Assembly: GCA_947369085.1 (NCBI GenBank)
Contig: CANBJR010000005.1
Location: 1-64,000, forward strand
Direction: 5' to 3'
Source of the DNA: an uncultured Clostridia bacterium
GTDB taxonomy: Bacteria; Bacillota; Clostridia; Oscillospirales; Acutalibacteraceae
Length of the DNA stretch: 64,000 bases
The notes beneath the pieces were generated by a model that worked only from the letters and a program-made list of their open reading frames with translations, was not told the DNA's origin and did no database searches. How positions within the stretch are numbered: position 1 is the stretch's first letter; each line of letters begins with the position of its first letter. This document shows positions 16,934 to 26,374 of the stretch, one piece after another. A program made the translations under genes and the position numbers.

Positions 16934-17747
16934 AAGACTGAAAAATGAGATTAAAACCGCCGATGCGATTGTTATAGGCGCAGGTGCAGGGCTTTCTGTT
17001 TCATCAGGATTTGATTACAGCGGTGACCGATTTGAAAAACACTTTTCAGACTTTCAAAAAAAGTATGGAATTACCGATATGTATTCGGGCGGATTTTATC
17101 CGTATGAAACACTCGAAGAATATTGGGCGTGGTGGTCAAGGCATATTTATCTAAACCGTTATGATATAGAGTCAGGCAAGCCTTTTTTGGATTTATTGAA
17201 AATTGTACAAGATAAGGACTACTTTGTGCTGACCACAAATGTTGACCATCAGTTTCAGCTTGCGGGTTTTGATAAAAAGCGTTTGTTTTATACTCAGGGT
17301 GATTACGGCTTATGGCAATGCTCTAAAGCCTGTCACGACAAAACCTATGATAACGAGAAAACGGTACGAAAAATGGTATCAGAACAAAAAGATTTGAAAA
17401 TCCCGTCAGGTTTGATACCAAAATGTCCGATTTGCGGCGCGCCCATGACAATGAATCTTAGATGTGACGATTCATTTGTGCAGGATGAGGGGTGGTATGC
17501 GGCAGAAAGCCGCTATCAAAATTTTATCAGTCGAAATAAGGGAATGCACATACTGTTTTTGGAACTCGGTGTCGGCGCGAATACTCCTGTCATTATTAAA
17601 TATCCTTTTTGGCAAATGACAGCGCAAAATCCCGAAGCTGTTTATGTGTGCATTAACTATGGCGAAGCGGTTGCTCCAAAGGAGATTGAAGAGCAGTCAA
17701 TTTGTATCAATAAGGATATTTCTGCTGTTTTACAGGCTTTAATATAA
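16878..17747 (+). CDS. SirTM-type sirtuin, probable protein ADP-ribosyltransferase
   Basis: A 289-aa Sir2-family protein. The NAD site begins IVIGAGAGLSVSSG (about 31-44); TTNVDHQF follows, and a four-Cys zinc site is visible as WQCSKAC and PKCPICGAPM. Class M sirtuins paired with zinc macrodomains act as ADP-ribosyltransferases in Staphylococcus and Streptococcus, where the substrate is a lipoylated GcvH-like protein. No gcvH-like or lplA gene is next to it here. Start ATG at 16878 with GAGGTGG upstream, nested in the macrodomain gene. Ends before a strong terminator. Confidence 0.88.
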   Translation: MFLRNLITTSTESYSKQIERLKNEIKTADAIVIGAGAGLSVSSGFDYSGDRFEKHFSDFQKKYGITDMYSGGFYPYETLEEYWAWWSRHIYLNRYDIESGKPFLDLLKIVQDKDYFVLTTNVDHQFQLAGFDKKRLFYTQGDYGLWQCSKACHDKTYDNEKTVRKMVSEQKDLKIPSGLIPKCPICGAPMTMNLRCDDSFVQDEGWYAAESRYQNFISRNKGMHILFLELGVGANTPVIIKYPFWQMTAQNPEAVYVCINYGEAVAPKEIEEQSICINKDISAVLQALI

Positions 17748-17810
17748 AATTATTGCGTAATCAAACAAAACGCACAATAAGGTTCAAGAAGATGCCGAAC
17801 ACAAAAATTT

Positions 17811-17855
17811 AAAAGCCGATGAACTTGCGAGCTATCGCAGTTCATCGGCTTTTTC
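17811..17855. terminator. Strong bidirectional terminator
   Basis: A long perfect stem AAAAGCCGATGAACTTGCGA paired with TCGCAGTTCATCGGCTTTTT around a 4-nt loop. It sits between the convergent sirtuin and nucleotidyltransferase genes. Confidence 0.9.
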
Positions 17856-17909
17856 GCCCTGAGTTACAAATGAAATTTATGTTGTTACAGCAAGTAAAAT
17901 AATTTTTGA

Positions 17910-18710
17910 TTAAGCCAGCTCAAGCACCTTGTCAAGACATTGTACCATATCGCATACAATTTCATAGCTTCCGCCTGTTGTTACGCTTGCAAGCAGAGCG
18001 TTTATGTTTTCTTCAAATTTTTCGGGCAGGATTTTGCAGTTGCTTTTGCACAGCGACACAAGGCGCTTTTCACCGGGGTGTGTAAGCTTGTTGAGAGCAA
18101 AGATAATATCAAAATAGCTTGCGAGAAATTCCGTTATTCTGTGGTGAACGCTTACAAGGTCGCCTCGTGATTCAGCCTTTTTAATTTGCATATCGTAAGA
18201 GGGCAGCTTGCCGCTTAAAAGATTGCGGTTGTTTTGAATTATATTTTTTCTAAGCTCTTCGGGATATGGAATGTTGTACTTTTTCTGAAGTGCGGTAAAT
18301 TCGCCCGTCTTGTCAAACAGCACCTTGCTGTTTAATATGTTGTGCCAGAAACAGGTTGTGTAGCTGTTAAACGGGTTTCCCTCGTCAACAACGTGCTTGA
18401 GATATTGTGAGAACATTTCTGTTTTGCGGTAGATTATGTCAATCGGAGTGCCGTTTTTGAGAACGCAGTTGTCCTCAGACTCCCAATAGTGGTTGCCGAT
18501 TTCGCCCTGTGAGCAAAACGGCATTACTGTTTTGCGCTTTTCGTCAAGCGAAAGCTCCGAGTTAAGATAAACATAAACATCATAGTCGGACGATTTGTCG
18601 CTTGTGCCGATTGAACGTGAACCTCCGAGTACTACAGCATCGATTTCTTTTAGCTGATTAAATGATGAAATAAGTGAGTTAAAATAGCAGTCGTCACTGT
18701 AGTTTGTCAT
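17910..18710 (-). CDS. Nucleotidyltransferase-domain protein, DUF4037-like
   Basis: A 266-aa protein with an N-terminal MNT-type nucleotidyltransferase motif: GGSRSIGTSDKSSDYDVYVY at about residues 29-48, with the metal-binding Asp pair at 42/44. A helical C-terminal region follows, resembling DUF4037. The third carboxylate may be in NGTPIDIIY. Proteins of this type transfer nucleotides to small molecules or proteins; some confer aminoglycoside resistance, but nothing here shows the substrate. The ATG at 18710 has GGAGG 7 nt upstream. It is monocistronic, with a terminator downstream and divergent trkH upstream. Confidence 0.75.
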   Translation of the reverse strand: MTNYSDDCYFNSLISSFNQLKEIDAVVLGGSRSIGTSDKSSDYDVYVYLNSELSLDEKRKTVMPFCSQGEIGNHYWESEDNCVLKNGTPIDIIYRKTEMFSQYLKHVVDEGNPFNSYTTCFWHNILNSKVLFDKTGEFTALQKKYNIPYPEELRKNIIQNNRNLLSGKLPSYDMQIKKAESRGDLVSVHHRITEFLASYFDIIFALNKLTHPGEKRLVSLCKSNCKILPEKFEENINALLASVTTGGSYEIVCDMVQCLDKVLELA

Positions 18711-18951
18711 ATAATAACCTCCGAACAATTTAATTATAAATATTTTTACATATAAATTATTTGATTTTGGTAACGGTATAAATATATTATATCATATTGC
18801 TGTCGGACTTATCAACGTCATATTTTATAATGTAGTTGTTATATTTTGAAAATTATTGATTTTCTGCGATAATTTTGATACTATATTATAATAAACATTG
18901 TAATAATACATATTAAATTATGTAAGGATATTTTACTTAATTTGTTTTGTT

Positions 18952-20331
18952 ATGGGGGCGGCTGATATAAAAAGTTTTTTCAAATCTGCAAAAATTTCTT
19001 TTAAGCGCCTGTCGCCTATGAAAATAATCCTTATGGGATTTCTTCTGCTTATTTTTTTGGGAACAATACTTTTGTGTTTGCCGATTTCCTCGCGAAGCGG
19101 TAAGCCGACTCCGTTTTTGACCTCTTACTTTACCGCAACGTCTTCTGTGTGCGTTACGGGACTGATAAAGGTTGATACCCACAACTACTGGTCGCTTTTC
19201 GGCCAGATTGTAATATTGGGACTTATTCAGGTCGGCGGAATGGGATTTATGACAATCTGTATTTCGGCAATTTCGATAACAAAAAAGAAAATCGGTCTGG
19301 CTTCCCGTGAAATAATGCAAAGCTCGGTTTCAGCGCCTCAGCTCGGCGGCATAGTAAAAATGACTCGCTTTATCCTGCTCGGAACGCTTACGGTGGAGCT
19401 TGCGGGTGCGTTTTTGCTTTCATTTGCGTTTGTGCCGCAGTACGGATTTTTAAAGGGAATATGGTTTTCACTGTTTCACAGTATTTCGGCTTTCTGCAAC
19501 GCAGGCTTTGACCTTATGGGCGGTGCAGGCGATTTCTCTTCGCTGACGGGCTATGTTTCAAACGTATACGTCTGCATTGTGATAAGCCTGCTTATCGTAA
19601 TCGGCGGTCTGGGATTTTTTGTGTGGCGTGATATGCTTGACTATAAATTCAAGGTTTCAAAATACAGAATGCAGACAAAGGTTGTACTGATTGTCAGCTT
19701 TGCGCTTATAGTTTTCGGGGCGGTATTGCTGTTTCTTACCGAGCTCAAAAACCCTGTTTCAAACAAGGAAAGCACGGCACAGCAGATAGGCTCGGCGTTG
19801 TTTCAGTCGATATCAACAAGAACGGCAGGCTTTAATACTGTCGATCTTTCAACAATCACTCATTCGAGTATGTTTATAATGATTGTGCTTATGCTTGTCG
19901 GCGGCTCGCCCGGCTCAACGGCAGGCGGTATGAAAACAACCACATTTGCCGTTTTGATTTCATCAGTCATCAGCACGTTTAAGCACAAAAAAACAGCCGA
20001 AATGTTCGGCAGACGCCTTGAAGATAACGTAACACGACTTGCAACCTGTGTTGTTACGCTGTATTTGTGCCTTGCGGGCGGTGCGGCAGTTGTTATTTCA
20101 ACGCTTGACGATATTCCGTTTATAAACGCTTTGTTTGAATCTGCGTCTGCTGTTGCAACAGTCGGACTTACAACGGGAATTACAACGGAGCTTGGAACAA
20201 TTTCGTCTGTGCTTTTGACGTTTCTAATGCTTTTCGGAAGAGTAGGTTCGCTTACAATGCTGTTTGCTTTTTCAAACTACAAGAGCAAACCGCAGTCGCA
20301 GAAACCGCTTGAAAAAATTCAGATAGGATAA
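18952..20331 (+). CDS. trkH: TrkH family potassium uptake membrane subunit
   Basis: A 459-aa potassium translocating subunit (TrkH/KtrB type). The four pore loops are recognisable by their filter glycines: SVCVTGLI, AFCNAGFDL, TRTAGFNTVDL and ATVGLTTGIT. GGSPGSTAGGMKTTT precedes the last. Its partner trkA starts 12 nt downstream, so together they form a Ktr-like uptake system gated by a nucleotide-binding ring. I see no good Shine-Dalgarno before the first ATG; a slightly later start is possible. The 241 nt upstream are AT-rich, and I did not recognise a c-di-AMP riboswitch there. Confidence 0.92.
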   Translation: MGAADIKSFFKSAKISFKRLSPMKIILMGFLLLIFLGTILLCLPISSRSGKPTPFLTSYFTATSSVCVTGLIKVDTHNYWSLFGQIVILGLIQVGGMGFMTICISAISITKKKIGLASREIMQSSVSAPQLGGIVKMTRFILLGTLTVELAGAFLLSFAFVPQYGFLKGIWFSLFHSISAFCNAGFDLMGGAGDFSSLTGYVSNVYVCIVISLLIVIGGLGFFVWRDMLDYKFKVSKYRMQTKVVLIVSFALIVFGAVLLFLTELKNPVSNKESTAQQIGSALFQSISTRTAGFNTVDLSTITHSSMFIMIVLMLVGGSPGSTAGGMKTTTFAVLISSVISTFKHKKTAEMFGRRLEDNVTRLATCVVTLYLCLAGGAAVVISTLDDIPFINALFESASAVATVGLTTGITTELGTISSVLLTFLMLFGRVGSLTMLFAFSNYKSKPQSQKPLEKIQIG

Positions 20332-20343
20332 GGAAGAATATAA

Positions 20344-20988
20344 ATGAAGTCAATTTTAATTATAGGGCTTGGCAGATTCGGCAGACATATGGCAAAAAAA
20401 CTGATTGACGAGGGCAACGAGGTGCTTGCAATTGAAAAAAGCGAGGAGCGTGCCGACAATGCGGTCAGCATAATTGACGATATTCAAATTGCCGACGCAA
20501 CCGACGAGGCGTTTATTAAGTCGCTGGGCGTAAACAACTTTGACTTGTGCGTTGTGGCAATCGGCGATAATTTTCAGAGTGCGCTTGAGATAACAGTTTT
20601 GCTCAAGGATCTCGGCGCAAAGTACATTCTTGCAAGGGCAAGCAGGGACGTTCACCGCAAACTGCTGCTTCGAAACGGTGCAGACCATGTTGTCTATGCC
20701 GAAAAAGAAATGGCTGAACGCCTTGCAATAAAGTACGGCGCAAAAAATATTTTTGACTATATTGAGCTTTCGGAGGACTCGGCAATTTTTGAAATAGCAG
20801 TGCCCGACAATTGGGTGGGCAAGTCGATTGTTCAAAAATCTGTCCGCAATAAATATAACGTAAGCATACTTGCAACAAAAAAGGGCGGAGTGATTTATGC
20901 TAACCCAAGCTCCGACCATATATTTGAAAAGAACGAAACGCTTATGGTGCTTGCCAATCAGGCGAATATTGACAGGCTTATGCGCTGA
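20344..20988 (+). CDS. trkA: TrkA/KtrA potassium uptake regulatory subunit
   Basis: A 214-aa cytoplasmic RCK protein. The N-terminal Rossmann domain begins IIGLGRFGRHMAKKL with the GxGxxG nucleotide-binding loop and acidic Glu at the end of beta-2 (AIEKSEER). A RCK_C/TrkA_C domain follows from about residue 135 and ends ETLMVLANQANIDRL. It forms the ring that opens TrkH in response to nucleotides. Single-RCK length, so KtrA-like rather than the double-length E. coli TrkA. Start preceded by AAGGAAG. Confidence 0.93.
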   Translation: MKSILIIGLGRFGRHMAKKLIDEGNEVLAIEKSEERADNAVSIIDDIQIADATDEAFIKSLGVNNFDLCVVAIGDNFQSALEITVLLKDLGAKYILARASRDVHRKLLLRNGADHVVYAEKEMAERLAIKYGAKNIFDYIELSEDSAIFEIAVPDNWVGKSIVQKSVRNKYNVSILATKKGGVIYANPSSDHIFEKNETLMVLANQANIDRLMR

Positions 20989-21094
20989 TAAGCGATAGCT
21001 TCGTGTGCTCTTGTGTATTGACAAAATATTTGTGTTGATTTATCATTTTAACAAGTGAATGTTAAATCATATTTTAGTGAAAGGAGATATGGTT

Positions 21095-21781
21095 GTGGAT
21101 AATAAAGATTACGGCGACAACTTTGATGTTAAAGGCGGCGGTTCGTTTGACGGTTATGACCGTGATAATTTTGATTTAGACGCGGCGGATAATTTTTCTC
21201 ATTCGATTCACAGCGGGGCGGAAGAAAAGAGCTATGCAAACGCTGACGACGATTACGGCGATAATTTTGATTCGCAGACAGGCGAGGAAAATAATATCAG
21301 TTCCTTTGATGATGACTACGAAAACAATTCTGAGGAATATTACATAAATACCGCACCGAGCGGCAAAAGAAAATCGGGCGGAAAAAAGAAAAACAAGAAA
21401 AGTTCCAACAAGACTATTGCGATAGTTTTTGCAGTAGCGGCTATTATGTGCATTATTGCGGCGATTGTGTTTGCCGTTACGCAGTGCTCAAACAAAAACA
21501 ACGGTAAAAAAGAAACTACGGCGCCGTCAACAAAGACGTCAACTGCCGAGGTAACTACTCAGGAGCAGCTTTCGGAAGAAACACAGGCTGTTTACACAGA
21601 CCCTGTTGTAACAGAGGCTCCGACTGAGGTTTACACCGAGGCTCCCACCGAAGCGCCGACAGAGGCATTTGTGGAAACACAGCCTGTCGAAACAGAGGCT
21701 CCTACGCAGGCTGAAGCGGAAGAAACTGCTTACGAAGAAACACAGGAAGAAGACCCTGAAGTTGTTGAAGGGGTAGAATAA
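21095..21781 (+). CDS. Acidic single-pass membrane protein with repeats, unknown function
   Basis: About 228 aa, not recognised. The cytoplasmic N-terminal ~100 residues are very rich in Asp, Asn and Gly, with a YGDNFD motif three times. A basic stretch (GKRKSGGKKKNKKS) then a membrane helix near residues 110-130 (IAIVFAVAAIMCIIAAIVFAV) follow. The rest is an outward Thr/Glu/Pro/Ala-rich tail with EAPTE repeats, probably extended. I placed the start at GTG 21095, 8 nt after AAGGAG; the ATG six bases earlier is too close to it. It lies between trkA and mrp on the same strand. Confidence 0.6.
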   Translation: MDNKDYGDNFDVKGGGSFDGYDRDNFDLDAADNFSHSIHSGAEEKSYANADDDYGDNFDSQTGEENNISSFDDDYENNSEEYYINTAPSGKRKSGGKKKNKKSSNKTIAIVFAVAAIMCIIAAIVFAVTQCSNKNNGKKETTAPSTKTSTAEVTTQEQLSEETQAVYTDPVVTEAPTEVYTEAPTEAPTEAFVETQPVETEAPTQAEAEETAYEETQEEDPEVVEGVE

Positions 21782-21819
21782 AAAAATTTTAATTTTTAAA
21801 TAAAGAGAGGTTAATTAAA

Positions 21820-22629
21820 ATGGGATGTAATCACGATTGTTCCTCATGCTCATCAAGCTGTAAGGAAAATAATAACGAAGATTTACATGAGGAGCTGAAT
21901 CAGTACAGCAGTGTAAAGAAAGTAATCGGCGTTGTGTCGGGCAAGGGCGGTGTAGGCAAAAGCCTGGTAACCTCAATGCTTGCCGTAACAATGAACAGAA
22001 TGGGCAAAAGCGTTGCAGTGCTTGACGCTGATATTACAGGTCCGTCAATTCCCAAGGCTTTCGGCAGAACGCAGAGGTGTATGGGCAGTGACGAGGGTAT
22101 TATTCCCGTTGAAACCGAAACAGGAATAAAAATAATGTCAATCAATCTTTTGCTTGAAAACGAAACCGACCCTGTTGTGTGGCGTTCGCCCATGATTACG
22201 GGAACAGTTAAGCAGTTCTGGACAGACGTTGTGTGGGGCGATGTTGACTATATGTTTGTTGATATGCCGCCGGGAACAGGTGACGTTCCGCTTACCGTGT
22301 TCCAGAGCATTCCGCTTGACGGAATAGTTGTTGTGGCTTCACCGCAGGAGCTTGTCGGAATGATTGTTGAAAAGGCTGTTAAAATGGCAAATATGATGGA
22401 TGTGCCGGTGCTTGGAATTGTTGAAAATATGAGCTATTTTGCCTGTCCCGATTGCGGTAAGAAATTCTCTGTTTTCGGTGAAAGTCACGTTGATGAAATT
22501 GCCGAGAAGTACGGAACAAAGGTGCTTGCAAAGCTCCCGATTGACAGCGAGCTTGCAAAGAGTGTAGACAACGGCAGGGTTGAGTTTTTTGAGGGTAATT
22601 ACCTTGACGAAGCTGCCGAAAAGCTTTAA
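21820..22629 (+). CDS. mrp: Mrp/NBP35 family iron-sulfur carrier ATPase
   Basis: A 269-aa P-loop protein of the ParA/MinD superfamily. The N-terminal tail carries CNHDCSSCSSSC, a possible cluster ligand set. The deviant Walker A is GKGGVGKS at 41-48, the Walker B region is DYMFVDMPPGTGD, and a CPDCGKKF motif near residue 207 is the usual Mrp CxxC that binds a bridging 4Fe-4S cluster in the dimer. It acts in cytoplasmic iron-sulfur cluster delivery. Start has AGAGAGG upstream. The stop is followed by repeat island C. Confidence 0.93.
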   Translation: MGCNHDCSSCSSSCKENNNEDLHEELNQYSSVKKVIGVVSGKGGVGKSLVTSMLAVTMNRMGKSVAVLDADITGPSIPKAFGRTQRCMGSDEGIIPVETETGIKIMSINLLLENETDPVVWRSPMITGTVKQFWTDVVWGDVDYMFVDMPPGTGDVPLTVFQSIPLDGIVVVASPQELVGMIVEKAVKMANMMDVPVLGIVENMSYFACPDCGKKFSVFGESHVDEIAEKYGTKVLAKLPIDSELAKSVDNGRVEFFEGNYLDEAAEKL

Positions 22630-22649
22630 TAGTTCACTAAAACGGTGAG

Positions 22650-22880
22650 GCGTTTTAAACGTCCTATGGGTCGTAGCATAGCTATAAGTCGGTATCTCGG
22701 GAGCCGGACAATTAACAAATAACAATTAACAATGTTTAAATACTGTAGCGGCGAACTGTGTTCGCCAAAATGAATAAATTGTTTCACAATTTATTCATAG
22801 GGACGTCTGGGAAGCCGTCCCCTACGGATTTAAAACAAACGTTTCCGTTATTGCCCATATAAATATAAATACAACGTTTT
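22650..22880 (+). repeat. Dispersed intergenic repeat island C
   Basis: The gene-free stretch after mrp. In order it contains GTTTTAAACGTCCTATGGGTCG, the CGGTATCTCGGGAG module (22690-22703), AT-rich AATTAAC direct repeats, the palindrome GGCGAACTGTGTTCGCC (about 22750-22766), and then GGGACGTCTGGGAAGCCGTCCCCTACGG. Its first ~130 nt match the reverse complement of island A. Same orientation as the gene upstream. Confidence 0.7.
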
Positions 22881-22894
22881 ACTTATAACATAAC

Positions 22895-22932
22895 AAAGGT
22901 CGGAATACCTTAATTGGTGTTCCGACCTTTTT
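22895..22932. terminator. Bidirectional terminator (GGTCGGA type) after leuD
   Basis: AAAGGTCGGAATACC pairs with GGTGTTCCGACCTTT around a 6-nt loop, with T runs on both strands. Same family as the hairpins at 5283 and 6833. Confidence 0.85.
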
Positions 22933-22969
22933 GATTTACTATGAATCTGTTCCGTAAATCAAGCCTTAT

Positions 22970-23449
22970 TTAAGTAATAGACTTAATAAGTCCGCCTTTT
23001 TTGATTATATTCTGAATAAACTCGGGGAACGGCTCTGCCTGATAGGTTTTGCCTGTTGTTTCGTCCGTGATAACGCCCGTATCGAAGTTTACTGAAACCG
23101 TGTCGCCCGACTTTATTTCCTTAGCCGCTTCGTCACATTCAAGAATCGGAAGTCCGATGTTGATAGCGTTGCGGTAGAAAATTCTTGCAAATGTTGAGGC
23201 GATTACGCAGGAAATTCCGCTTGCCTTAATTGCAATCGGAGCATGCTCACGCGATGAACCACAGCCAAAGTTCTTTTCGGCAACCATAATATCGCCCTGT
23301 TTTACGTTGTTTACAAAATCCTTGTCAATGTCCTCCATGCAGTGAGCGGCAAGCTCCTTGTGTGAGGCAGTGTTAAGATAACGAGCAGGAATAATTACGT
23401 CGGTATCTACGTTGTCGCCAAATTTATGTACAGTACCTTTTGCGTTCAT
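22970..23449 (-). CDS. leuD: 3-isopropylmalate dehydratase small subunit LeuD
   Basis: A 159-aa swivel-domain subunit. It shows [14 protein letters not shown] and the substrate-binding loop [16 protein letters not shown] typical of LeuD. With LeuC it isomerises 2- to 3-isopropylmalate in leucine synthesis. The archaeal/clostridial short form fits the length. The ATG of MNAKGT is preceded by AAGGTG 6 nt upstream. It follows leuC by 19 nt. A methylmalate or citramalate-type dehydratase cannot be excluded on sequence alone, since no other leu genes are in the window. Confidence 0.9.
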   Translation of the reverse strand: MNAKGTVHKFGDNVDTDVIIPARYLNTASHKELAAHCMEDIDKDFVNNVKQGDIMVAEKNFGCGSSREHAPIAIKASGISCVIASTFARIFYRNAINIGLPILECDEAAKEIKSGDTVSVNFDTGVITDETTGKTYQAEPFPEFIQNIIKKGGLIKSIT

Positions 23450-23468
23450 AATTAGCACCTTACCTTTC

Positions 23469-24737
23469 TTAATTGAGCTTTTCGGGGTCTGTTATGTAGC
23501 CTGTTACCGCACTTGCAGCCGCAACGGCGGGGCTTGCAAGGTAAATCTCACTGTCAACGTGGCCCATTCTGCCTACAAAATTGCGGTTTGTGGTTGAAAT
23601 TGCCTTTTCTCCTGCGGCAAGAATACCCATATGACCGCCAAGGCAAGGTCCGCAGGTTGGAGTTGAAACAACTGCGCCTGCCTCTACGAATATATCAAAA
23701 AGTCCTTCGTGCATAGCCTCAAGCCAGATTTTCTGAGTTCCGGGGAGGATTATACATCTTACGTTGTCGGCAATTTTTTTGCCCTTTAAAATATTTGCAG
23801 CCGCACGCAAATCGGAGATTCTGCCGTTTGTGCACGAGCCGATTACGCACTGGTCAATCTTAACTTCTTTTTCGCCGATTTCATCAACGGTTCTTGTGTT
23901 TTCGGGAAGATGGGGGAATGCAACAGTAGGTCTGAGCTTACTCAAATCAATTGTATATTCCTCGTCATAAACTGCGTCCTCGTCGGCTGTGTATTCAACG
24001 GGAGTTCCCTGATACCTGCCGTTGCAGTATTCACGAGTTATATCGTCAACAGGGAAGATACCGTTCTTTGCGCCTGCTTCAATAGCCATATTTGCAATAC
24101 AAAGGCGGTCGTCAATATTAAGGTGCTTAATACCTTCGCCTGTAAATTCCATTGATTTGTAGAGCGCACCGTCAACGCCGATTTCGCCGATAATGTGAAG
24201 AATTACGTCTTTGCCGCTTACACAGCCCTGCGGTTTGCCGATAAGGTTGAACTTTATAGCGGAGGGAACCTTAAACCAAGCCTTACCGCTTATCATTCCG
24301 GCAGCCATATCCGTTGAGCCTACGCCTGTTGAAAATGCGCCGAGTGCGCCGTATGTACAGGTGTGCGAGTCTGCGCCAATGCAAAGACAGCCCGGACCGA
24401 CAAGCCCCATTTCGGGGAGCAGGGCGTGTTCAATACCCATCTGACCGACGTCCTTGTAGTTTTTGATGTCGTATTTGTGAGCAAATTCTCTGGTTTGCTT
24501 AACCTGAGTGGCAGCTTTAATATCCTTGTTAGGAGTAAAGTGGTCCATAATCATTGCTATTTTTGTGTTGTCAAATACAGCAGTTGCACCGTTTTCTTCA
24601 AATACGTTGATTGCAACGGGAGAAGTTACGTCGTTGCCGAGTACCATATCCAGCTTTGCTTCAATAAGCTGACCTGCCTTAACCTCGTCAAGTCCTGCAT
24701 GAGCGGCGAGAATTTTCTGCGACATAGTCATACCCAT
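23469..24737 (-). CDS. leuC: 3-isopropylmalate dehydratase large subunit LeuC
   Basis: A 422-aa aconitase-superfamily protein. The 4Fe-4S ligands are visible in VIGSCTNGR and [36 protein letters not shown] and the ending [10 protein letters not shown] are family hallmarks. The clostridial two-subunit form pairs it with LeuD directly downstream. The ATG start has AAGGAG 8 nt upstream. Homoaconitase-type enzymes look alike, so the substrate assignment rests on the commonest use of this gene pair. Confidence 0.92.
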   Translation of the reverse strand: MGMTMSQKILAAHAGLDEVKAGQLIEAKLDMVLGNDVTSPVAINVFEENGATAVFDNTKIAMIMDHFTPNKDIKAATQVKQTREFAHKYDIKNYKDVGQMGIEHALLPEMGLVGPGCLCIGADSHTCTYGALGAFSTGVGSTDMAAGMISGKAWFKVPSAIKFNLIGKPQGCVSGKDVILHIIGEIGVDGALYKSMEFTGEGIKHLNIDDRLCIANMAIEAGAKNGIFPVDDITREYCNGRYQGTPVEYTADEDAVYDEEYTIDLSKLRPTVAFPHLPENTRTVDEIGEKEVKIDQCVIGSCTNGRISDLRAAANILKGKKIADNVRCIILPGTQKIWLEAMHEGLFDIFVEAGAVVSTPTCGPCLGGHMGILAAGEKAISTTNRNFVGRMGHVDSEIYLASPAVAAASAVTGYITDPEKLN

Positions 24738-24866
24738 AATTATCACTCCTTGAGTCTGTTTATTTACTTTAAATACATTATTACATATAGAAAAAGAAAA
24801 GATTGTAAACTACTTTACAATTATAAAAATTTGACGAGTATCTCGGCTTGTAAGTCAGAAGTAAAA

Positions 24867-26240
24867 TCAGCCTGTGCTGACAACGCTTTTTCCTCTCCAG
24901 CTTCCTTTTATCCATCTGATGAAAACAACAATTCCTCTTAAAATTTCGTCAGCCGCCATACCTATCCATACGCCTGCAAGTCCCATTCCGAGCACAACTC
25001 CGAGAACGTATGCAATCAATACGCTCAGTCCCCACATTGAAAAGATTGCGAGCACAGTCGGGAATTTTACATCTCCTGCCGCTTTCATACTGTTGATAAT
25101 AACGATATTTGTCGTGCGTCCGAATTCAAGAAAAACAGCAATGAACATAACCGTTGCGCCAAGCTGTGCAACCTTCGGGTCTTTTGAAAACATTAAAAAA
25201 GTAATCGGAGAGGCAAGCCAGTTGAGTACGGCTATAGAAATTGAAACAAGCAGTCCGAATCGAAGCGTTTTGAGTACCCGCTTGTAGGCAAAGTTGTAGT
25301 TTCCTGCGCCAACGCTGTGCCCGACAATGATCTGCGTTGCAATAGCGGCAGAAAATGCAATCATATAAGTCAACATTGAGAGCATATTCGCATATATTTT
25401 AGTATTTATTGCGACAATGCCCATCGTGTTTACCATGGCGGTAATAACAAGCTGTGAAAAGTTGTATGAAATATTCTCGCCTGCCGTGGGAATGCCGAGC
25501 TTTAAAAGCTCTTTCAATATTTTTGACGGAAACGGCTTTAAGTATTTTATTCCTATCCTGCCGCCTATAACAACGTAAAAGTAAATTATTGCGGCGACAA
25601 CAGCTAAAATTCTGCTGACAGTGGTTGAAATCGCAACGCCCGAAGCACCGAGCCCCAAACTTTGCAGAGGTCCGTAAAGAAAAAGGAAGTTGCCGAGAAT
25701 ATTAATAATGTTCATACCGAAGGATATTACCATTCCGAAAACAGTTTTGCCGTGACTGCTGAAAATCTGGCTGAACGCATTGATAAGCGCCTGAGTAAAT
25801 ATAGTGCCGCCGACTATTTTCATATACATATCGGCGTCGCTCATCATTTCACCCGGCACCTGCATAACCGAAAGAAGAGGATAGCTGAACAGGAAAATAA
25901 CAAGGCTTATTACTCCGCTTAGCACAAGATTAAATCCCATAGCCACGGTGTATATGCGGTTCATTTCCCCTTTTTTGTCTGCGCCGAGGTACTGGCTTAC
26001 CATAATTCCCGTTGCGCTTGAAATTATGGTGAAAGCAAGTGCAAGAAAGCCCAAAATTGAGTTTGCGTTGCCGATTGCTCCGACAGCCGTTTCGCTGTAG
26101 TTTGACAGCATAATGGTGTCGGCATAGCCGAGTGCAATGCCCAGAAGCGACTGAAAGAATATAGGCCACGCAAGGCTTATTACACTGCGCTGAACAATAG
26201 GAATTTTATTTTTTTCTTTTTTATTTGCAAGCGCCGCCAT
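24867..26240 (-). CDS. MATE family efflux transporter
   Basis: A 457-aa membrane protein with about 12 helices in two homologous halves. The N-terminal half reads LAWPIFFQSLLGIALGYADTIMLSNYS and contains QYLGADKKGEMNRIY; the second half has TAGENISYNFSQL, QIIVGHSVGAGN and a matching G-rich segment, typical of the DinF/NorM-like MATE group. It would export drugs or metabolites using a sodium or proton gradient. A clear GGAGG precedes the ATG. It has its own 135-nt divergent region with the LOG gene. Confidence 0.9.
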   Translation of the reverse strand: MAALANKKEKNKIPIVQRSVISLAWPIFFQSLLGIALGYADTIMLSNYSETAVGAIGNANSILGFLALAFTIISSATGIMVSQYLGADKKGEMNRIYTVAMGFNLVLSGVISLVIFLFSYPLLSVMQVPGEMMSDADMYMKIVGGTIFTQALINAFSQIFSSHGKTVFGMVISFGMNIINILGNFLFLYGPLQSLGLGASGVAISTTVSRILAVVAAIIYFYVVIGGRIGIKYLKPFPSKILKELLKLGIPTAGENISYNFSQLVITAMVNTMGIVAINTKIYANMLSMLTYMIAFSAAIATQIIVGHSVGAGNYNFAYKRVLKTLRFGLLVSISIAVLNWLASPITFLMFSKDPKVAQLGATVMFIAVFLEFGRTTNIVIINSMKAAGDVKFPTVLAIFSMWGLSVLIAYVLGVVLGMGLAGVWIGMAADEILRGIVVFIRWIKGSWRGKSVVSTG

Positions 26241-26374
26241 TTATTTTCCTCCTTATTGTTAAAAGTATAGCAAAAGGCTTGTAGCCCTTATTTTAACCGA
26301 AATATCTGTTGACCTTGTATGATTTGCAATGTATAATGTGAAATATATTATTGAATACTGAAAGGAAATTGTTT

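Noticed and set aside
18711-18951. c-di-AMP (ydaO-type) riboswitch ahead of trkH
   Set aside because: Potassium uptake genes often have one, but the gap is short, AT-rich and lacks the GC-rich helices expected.
20356-21024. A 222-codon open frame antisense to trkA
   Set aside because: The plus-strand frame is an unmistakable TrkA; the antisense product looks random and Cys/His-rich.
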